From Streptomyces sp. CG4 (GTDB lineage: Bacteria > Actinomycetota > Actinomycetes > Streptomycetales > Streptomycetaceae), in the NCBI RefSeq assembly GCF_041080655.1, contig NZ_CP163525.1, forward strand, positions 8,556,001-8,620,000: 64,000 nt of DNA, in the 5' to 3' direction. A program made the translations under genes and the position numbers. Each line of letters opens with the position of its first letter. Within the stretch, counting starts at the first letter, position 1. Below are positions 59,813 to 64,000 of this stretch, piece after piece. Below the pieces are notes generated by a model. It searched no databases and was not told the DNA's origin. It worked only from the letters and a program-made list of their open reading frames with translations.

Positions 59813-61894
59813 TCACAACGGCAGATGCTGCGCCCGGGCGATGAGCAGGGCGACATCGTCGTGGTTGTCGGGGTGGTGCAGGGTGCGCAGCAGGAGGTCG
59901 CAGGTCTCCTCCAGGGCGCGGGCGGGGGCGTCGAGCAGGGACAGCAGGAAGTCCAGGCGTTCGTCCAGGGAGTGGCTGCGGGTCTCCACCAGCCCGTCGG
60001 TGTAGAACACCAGCTCGTCGCCGGGCTGGAAGTCGACGGTGACGGTGGAGAACTCCACCCCGCCGACGCCCAGCGGCACCCCGGTCGGCAGGTCGAGCAG
60101 TTCCGGCGGCCGGCCCGGGCGGACCCGGGCCGGCGGCAGATGGCCGGCGTTGGCGATCCGGCACTGGCGCAGATGCGGATCGTGGACGGCGTAGACACAG
60201 GTCGCGATCGAGTGGTCGAGAGCCGACGTCGTCTTGTCCAGGTGCTCCAGCAGCAGCGCCGGATCGAGGTCGAGGGCGGCCAGCGTGGTCGTCGCCGTGC
60301 GCAGCTGTCCCATGGTCGCGGCCGCGCTGATCCCGCTGCCCATCACATCGCCCACCACGAGCGCGGTCTTGCCGCCTTCCAGCGGGATGACGTCGAACCA
60401 GTCGCCGCCGACCTCGCTGGTGGCCCCGGCGGGCTGGTAGCGGGAGGCCACCTCCAGGGCGGTCGTGACCGGCGGACGGCTGGGCAGCAGGCTGCGCTGC
60501 AGGGTGAGGGCGGTGTTGCGGGCGTTCTGGTACCAGCGCGCGTTGTCGATCTGCACGGCCGCGCGGGCGGCCAGCTCCCGGGCGAGCACCACGTCGTCCT
60601 CGCCGAACGGCTCGGGATTGCGGGTCCGTTTGAGATCCAGGGCACCGAGCACCTCGCCGCGCGCGATCAGCGGCACCGCCAGATACGAGTGCAGTCCCGC
60701 CCGGCCCAGCAGTTCGGCCGACTCGGCGGAGCGGGCGATGCGCGGCAGGTCCGCGTCCTTCACCTGCGGCACCAGCACCGCCTCGCCTGAGCGCACGCAC
60801 TCGGTGACCAGGCGGTCGGAAGCGTAGCGGGCGATCCGGCCGGGCGGGTCGGCGGCCCGTACAGCGTCCGAGTCGTCCGGCGGGCGCACCGCGAGGGCCC
60901 GGATCACCGCCGCCTCCGACGGGCCGAGCGTGCTGGGCCGGCCCTCCACCACGGAGTCCAGCAGGTCCACCGCGGCCACGTCGGCGAGTTCCGGTACGGC
61001 GATCTCGGCCAACTCGCAGGCGGTGCGGTCCAGTTCGAGAGTCGTACCGATCCGCGCGGAGGCGTCGGCGATGACCGCGAGCCGGCTGCGGGCGGCCTCC
61101 GCCTGCAGGGCGGCCCGGTGCTGCTCGGTGATGTCGACCACCGTGACCGCGACACCGAGCACATTGCCCATGGCGTCCTCGAGCCGGTACAGCGAATGCG
61201 CCCAGGTGTGGTCCTCGTCCGGATCGGCGGGGGTACGGCCGACCAGCGTGTTGTCGATCACGGGTACGCCGGTGTCCAGCACCCGCCGGGCGTCGGCCAG
61301 CACGGGCTCGGAGTTCAGCATGGGGAGCACTTCGCGCAGGGTCCGTCCCACGTGCGCGGCCTCCGGCACCCCGTTGATCTTCTCCAGGGCCGGGTTGACC
61401 GAGACGTACCGCAGCGCGGTGTCCAGGACGGCGTAGCCGATCGGCGACTGCTTCACCATGCGCTCGGACAGTGCCACGTCCTGCTCCAGCCGCCGCACGG
61501 TCGACTGGTCGGCGGCGAGTCCCAGTGCGTACACCTCGCCGCGGTCGTCCAGCAGCCGCATGTTGCGGAACTCCACCAGGCGGGTGCTGCCGTCCTTGTG
61601 CCGGACCGGGAAGCCGCCCGCCCAGCTCTGCCCGGTGCGCATCACATCGGCGAAGAGCCGGCCGACCAGCTCCCAGTGCTGCTCGTGGACCATGAGCCGG
61701 GCCGCGTACTCGCCGAGGGCCTCCTGTGCGCTGTAGCCGAACAGCTCCTCCGCCTGCGGGCTCCACAGCACGATCCGGCCGGTGGTGTCGAGCACCACCG
61801 ACGCCACGCCGAGTACGTCGAGCAGGCCGCCGGGCCGCACGGGCCCGCGCACGGGCTCACCGCGCTCCGGTACCGGAGCCTCGGCTGCACTCAT
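59813..61894 (-). CDS. PAS-PAS-GAF-PP2C serine phosphatase (SpoIIE/RsbU-like)
   Basis: A 693-residue signalling phosphatase. PAS 1 (about 25-135; VVLDTTGRIVLWSPQAEELFGYSAQEALGE) and PAS 2 (about 145-265; SPIGYAVLDTALRYVSVNPALEKINGVP) are followed by a GAF domain (about 275-450; LHSYLAVPLIARGEVLGALDLKRT) and a PP2C-SIG domain (about 465-693). The PP2C metal-site residues are in GGDWFDVIPLEGGKTALVVGDVMGSG and FYTDGLVETR, and DDVALLIAR ends it. Such proteins dephosphorylate anti-anti-sigma factors in stress signalling. There is no attached kinase domain. ATG 61894 has AAGGCGG upstream. Confidence 0.93.
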   Translation of the reverse strand: MSAAEAPVPERGEPVRGPVRPGGLLDVLGVASVVLDTTGRIVLWSPQAEELFGYSAQEALGEYAARLMVHEQHWELVGRLFADVMRTGQSWAGGFPVRHKDGSTRLVEFRNMRLLDDRGEVYALGLAADQSTVRRLEQDVALSERMVKQSPIGYAVLDTALRYVSVNPALEKINGVPEAAHVGRTLREVLPMLNSEPVLADARRVLDTGVPVIDNTLVGRTPADPDEDHTWAHSLYRLEDAMGNVLGVAVTVVDITEQHRAALQAEAARSRLAVIADASARIGTTLELDRTACELAEIAVPELADVAAVDLLDSVVEGRPSTLGPSEAAVIRALAVRPPDDSDAVRAADPPGRIARYASDRLVTECVRSGEAVLVPQVKDADLPRIARSAESAELLGRAGLHSYLAVPLIARGEVLGALDLKRTRNPEPFGEDDVVLARELAARAAVQIDNARWYQNARNTALTLQRSLLPSRPPVTTALEVASRYQPAGATSEVGGDWFDVIPLEGGKTALVVGDVMGSGISAAATMGQLRTATTTLAALDLDPALLLEHLDKTTSALDHSIATCVYAVHDPHLRQCRIANAGHLPPARVRPGRPPELLDLPTGVPLGVGGVEFSTVTVDFQPGDELVFYTDGLVETRSHSLDERLDFLLSLLDAPARALEETCDLLLRTLHHPDNHDDVALLIARAQHLPL

Positions 61895-62221
61895 GCCCTG
61901 CACCGCCTTCGCCCGTCCGCACAGCACGTCGACCCCCGTGCCGACTCCCCTTGATCCACCGTGCTCACACCCGACTCTCCGACGCCTCGCCGGTTACCTC
62001 CACCATCTCTCACCACGGCCGTGCACGTCCGCCGAAGCCGGCCCGCAGGGGCCGGACTCCCTTCCCCGACATCCTGCACGCCCCTGCGGCGGACCGGGAG
62101 AGTTCACGCCCATGTTGCCGGATTGGTCTGTACATGACTATCACGCCACGCCAGACTGTCCGCCGATCGAGTGTCACCGCCCGACCGCCCTGTGTCCCCA
62201 CTTCCGTCCGAGGAGTCGGCC
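61895..62221. other. Divergent intergenic region, 327 bp
   Basis: It contains the promoters of the PP2C gene and the secreted-protein gene. TTGGTCTGTACATGACTAT at 62123-62141 resembles the TTGGTATGTACCAA and GGTCTAG elements before the GH18 gene and could be a weak operator or -10 region for the secreted protein. No gene is seen. Confidence 0.4.
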
Positions 62222-63103
62222 ATGCCCGCGTCCGCCCGGCAACGTTGTCACGCAGTTCTCGCCGGACTCGTCACCCTCGCCACCGCCGCCGTCGTGTCCC
62301 TCGCTGCACCCGTGCCCGCCGCCGCGGCCGACACCTGGACCGAGACCGGCTCCGACCGCGCCGAGCCGCTGACCGAGAGCCAGGGGCTGACCTCCGTGGA
62401 GGTCCCGGCGAACAGCCCCAACCGGTACACCGGCATCGGCACCATCCCGCTCAGCGTCTCCAGCCGCGGCTGGAACCACGTCGGTGACCCCGACGCCTCG
62501 TACAACGGCTACTACATCGAGCCCTACCAGCAGGACTCCGGCAACTCGAAGATGTACCGGGTGCAGGCGCCCGGCGGCACCTGGTCGGAGTACGTCCACA
62601 CGCTGAGCCCCGGCGAGGCCCTGAACAACTCCTGGGACGCGATCTCGCCCGACGGCCAGTGGATGCTCTCGGGCGAATGGGGCACGATGAACCGCCTGCT
62701 GGTCTTCCCGACCCCCGGCGTCAACCCGGCCACCTCGCCCTCGACGAACCTCCCGCAGGCCTCCACCGTCCACCTGGACCACCCCGTCCGCGACGTGCAG
62801 GGCTGCGACTTCTCCGGCCCCACCACCCTGCTGTGCTCCTCCGACGACCCGGACGGCAGCCTCTTCGGCATGACCAAGCCGCTGCTCCAGGTCGACCTGT
62901 CGGCCCCGCCGAACGGCTCCGGAGACGTCACCGGCCACGTCACGGCCCTGCGCCAGCTGCCGCTGCGCAGCTCCTGCTCCGGCACCTTCGAGGTGGAGGG
63001 CATCGACTACGACCGCCGCACCGGCATCCTGCGCGTGATCGTGATGTCGCCCGGCTTCTGCATCCTGACCGACAGCAAGACGTACAAGTTCTCCCGCGGC
63101 TGA
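62222..63103 (+). CDS. Secreted protein of unknown function (293 aa)
   Basis: A signal peptide (residues about 1-37: ...VTLATAAVVSLAAPVPAAAA followed by DTWTE) and a mature beta-rich domain with YTGIGTIPLSVSSRGWNHVGDPDASYNGYYIEPYQ, SPDGQWMLSGEWGTMNRLLVFPTPG, CDFSGPTTLLCSSDDPDGSLFGM and GTFEVEGIDYDRRTGILRVIVMSPGFC (landmarks in order). Five cysteines would allow two disulfides. The repeated 'SPDGQWMLSG' / 'DYDRRTGIL' strands suggest a propeller-like fold. GAGGAG precedes ATG 62222. I recognise no enzyme motif. Confidence 0.82.
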   Translation: MPASARQRCHAVLAGLVTLATAAVVSLAAPVPAAAADTWTETGSDRAEPLTESQGLTSVEVPANSPNRYTGIGTIPLSVSSRGWNHVGDPDASYNGYYIEPYQQDSGNSKMYRVQAPGGTWSEYVHTLSPGEALNNSWDAISPDGQWMLSGEWGTMNRLLVFPTPGVNPATSPSTNLPQASTVHLDHPVRDVQGCDFSGPTTLLCSSDDPDGSLFGMTKPLLQVDLSAPPNGSGDVTGHVTALRQLPLRSSCSGTFEVEGIDYDRRTGILRVIVMSPGFCILTDSKTYKFSRG

Positions 63104-63198
63104 GGTGTGCCGCCCGTCCGGTGGTGCTTTCCTGGGGTTGGACGCGGTTCGGCGGGGTACCCCGTTCCACCGCGGCGCGGCCACGAGAGGAGCGGTCC

Positions 63199-63570
63199 AT
63201 GGAACACACGGCGCGGTCGCATCCGGAAACCGTCACGGTGGAGATCAGTGGTACCAAGGAGGACGCCCGCCTCGTCTTCGACGCCCTGAGGTCCTGCTTC
63301 GCGTCCGACCGGGGCGCGGACGAGGTGCCGCAGCAGTTCCACGAGGTCAGGCCGATGGTGTGGCTCGGCACGTACGACGTCGCGGACGAGCATGTGCCGC
63401 ACTGCGCGCCCGTCCACCTCGGCGGGTCCGTGCAGGCGGACGTCCAGGGCGGCTACTGGGCGGTCGACCGGTTCCGGCACACCCTGGACTCGATCTTCAC
63501 CGTGCAGGAGACCTGCACGGCCTCCGGCGACCAGGAGCGGGACCTGCACCTGCTCCTGGAGAGCCGCTGA
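63199..63570 (+). CDS. Small hypothetical protein (123 aa)
   Basis: A soluble alpha/beta protein: PETVTVEISGTKEDARLVFDALRSCF (strand-helix, residues 9-35), QQFHEVRPMVWLGTYDVADEHV, and a C-terminal SVQADVQGGYWAVDRFRHTLDSIFTVQETCTASGDQERDLHLLLES. The ferredoxin-like pattern of strand-helix-strand repeats is common in small Streptomyces proteins without function. GAGAGGAG precedes the ATG at 63199. It stands 95 bases after the secreted-protein gene on the same strand. Confidence 0.75.
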   Translation: MEHTARSHPETVTVEISGTKEDARLVFDALRSCFASDRGADEVPQQFHEVRPMVWLGTYDVADEHVPHCAPVHLGGSVQADVQGGYWAVDRFRHTLDSIFTVQETCTASGDQERDLHLLLESR

Positions 63571-63591
63571 CACCGCACACAGGGCGCGGTA

Positions 63592-64000
63592 CTACGGCAG
63601 CGCCCCGGCCGGCTCCGCGTCGGCCGGGGCGTACTGCGCCTCGCCGTCGCCGAAGGACCAGTCGACGAGCGTGTTCTCGGTGACGGTGACGACGACATTG
63701 CGCGGCTCGGTGCCGGTGCGCTCGTGCACCAGCTCGGCGATCCGCCGGTACAGCGCGCGCTTCTGCTCCGGGGAGCGCCCGGAGCGCATGGTGATGGCCA
63801 CGAACACCACCGATTCGTCCTTGTGCAGGCCGAGGTGGTCGTCGTAACGCAGGGTGCTGGTGACGCCGTCGTGGCCGGTCAGCACCTGGAAGCGGTCCTC
63901 GGGCGGGACGCCGAGCGTCTCCACCAGGGCGTCCTGGACGGCCTGGCCGAGCGCGTCGAGCCGGGCGGGGTCGGTGCCGAGTGCGTCTATCCGGACGAAG
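63592..64000 (-). CDS. Tautomerase-family protein, 5' end beyond the window
   Basis: Reading in from 64000, the frame begins FVRIDALGTDPARLDALGQA, which in relatives follows Met-Pro, so only the start Met and the catalytic Pro1 lie outside. VPPEDRFQVLTGHDG, LHKDESVVFVAITMRSGRSPEQKRALYRRIAELV and NVVVTVTENTLVDWSFGDGEAQYA are the second beta-alpha-beta half. It is a 4-oxalocrotonate-tautomerase-like small isomerase with the catalytic proline amino terminus; the physiological substrate is unknown. Confidence 0.85.
   Translation of the reverse strand, partial: FVRIDALGTDPARLDALGQAVQDALVETLGVPPEDRFQVLTGHDGVTSTLRYDDHLGLHKDESVVFVAITMRSGRSPEQKRALYRRIAELVHERTGTEPRNVVVTVTENTLVDWSFGDGEAQYAPADAEPAGALP

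Noticed and set aside
1..64000. CRISPR array, tRNA, rRNA, insertion sequence or prophage
   Set aside because: No spaced direct repeats, cloverleaf, transposase, integrase or structural phage genes were seen on either strand.

Overview
The window is about 64 kb of high-GC actinobacterial DNA and reads as Streptomyces chromosome. The evidence is codon use dominated by G/C in third positions, frequent GTG starts, ATGA/GTGA start-stop overlaps, and families typical of the genus: DUF6907-type and SseB-like small proteins, PP2C-type SpoIIE phosphatases with PAS/GAF sensors, HutC/FadR/MarR/PadR regulators, secreted GH18 enzymes and P450s. I see no rRNA, tRNA, CRISPR array, insertion sequence or phage module. 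The layout is that of an accessory part of a chromosome: short metabolic operons, each with its own regulator, separated by hairpin terminators and by patches of gene decay.

1-9.7 kb: small DUF6907-type genes, a ThuA / Gfo-Idh-MocA (broken) / 2-hydroxyacid dehydrogenase sugar cluster, a GNAT acetyltransferase, a secreted GH18 enzyme with dre-like operator sequences, MsrA, a polytopic membrane protein and a second-type NAD kinase. 9.7-13.6 kb: a divergent AraC regulator / MFS exporter pair and an NCS1 permease with an unusual cysteine-rich tail. 13.6-18.9 kb: a gene graveyard (2H-phosphoesterase, methyltransferase, hypothetical, NCS1 permease and GntR fragments) surrounding an intact gpsA paralogue and a pentapeptide-repeat membrane protein. 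18.9-25.5 kb: AraC regulator, SseB-like protein, membrane protein, an orphan pqqB, MarR and VOC genes, then a junction near 25185 where a beheaded FtsX-type permease and a beheaded GH53 galactanase meet head to head.

25.7-34.2 kb: an HTH protein, an SMP-30-like protein, a FluC-DUF190-FluC fluoride-export operon, uppP, and a regulator-permease-asparaginase-aspartase operon that would take asparagine to fumarate plus ammonia. 34.4-43.5 kb: two nucleotide-sugar epimerases, glutaminase, two membrane mannosyltransferase-like enzymes, a D-Ala-D-Ala carboxypeptidase overlapped antisense by its neighbour, and a short Rho paralogue with a long pyrimidine-rich leader. 43.5-54.5 kb: P450, SnoaL/PadR divergent pair, methyltransferase, HutC regulator with a clear operator, an acetylxylan-esterase-family enzyme, a molybdopterin oxidoreductase/flavin reductase pair, a quinone oxidoreductase, and a MarR-controlled membrane exporter. 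54.5-64 kb: a three-gene MoxR ATPase / HExxH-vWA protein / unknown 519-residue protein cassette, a PrmC-like methyltransferase, a PAS-PAS-GAF-PP2C phosphatase, secreted and small hypothetical proteins, and a tautomerase cut by the window end.

The best candidates for something undescribed are the MoxR-vWA cassette with its unrecognised 519-residue partner (54.6-58.7 kb), the NCS1 permease with the Cys-rich tail (13.4-13.55 kb), and the second Rho with its leader (42.1-43.5 kb).
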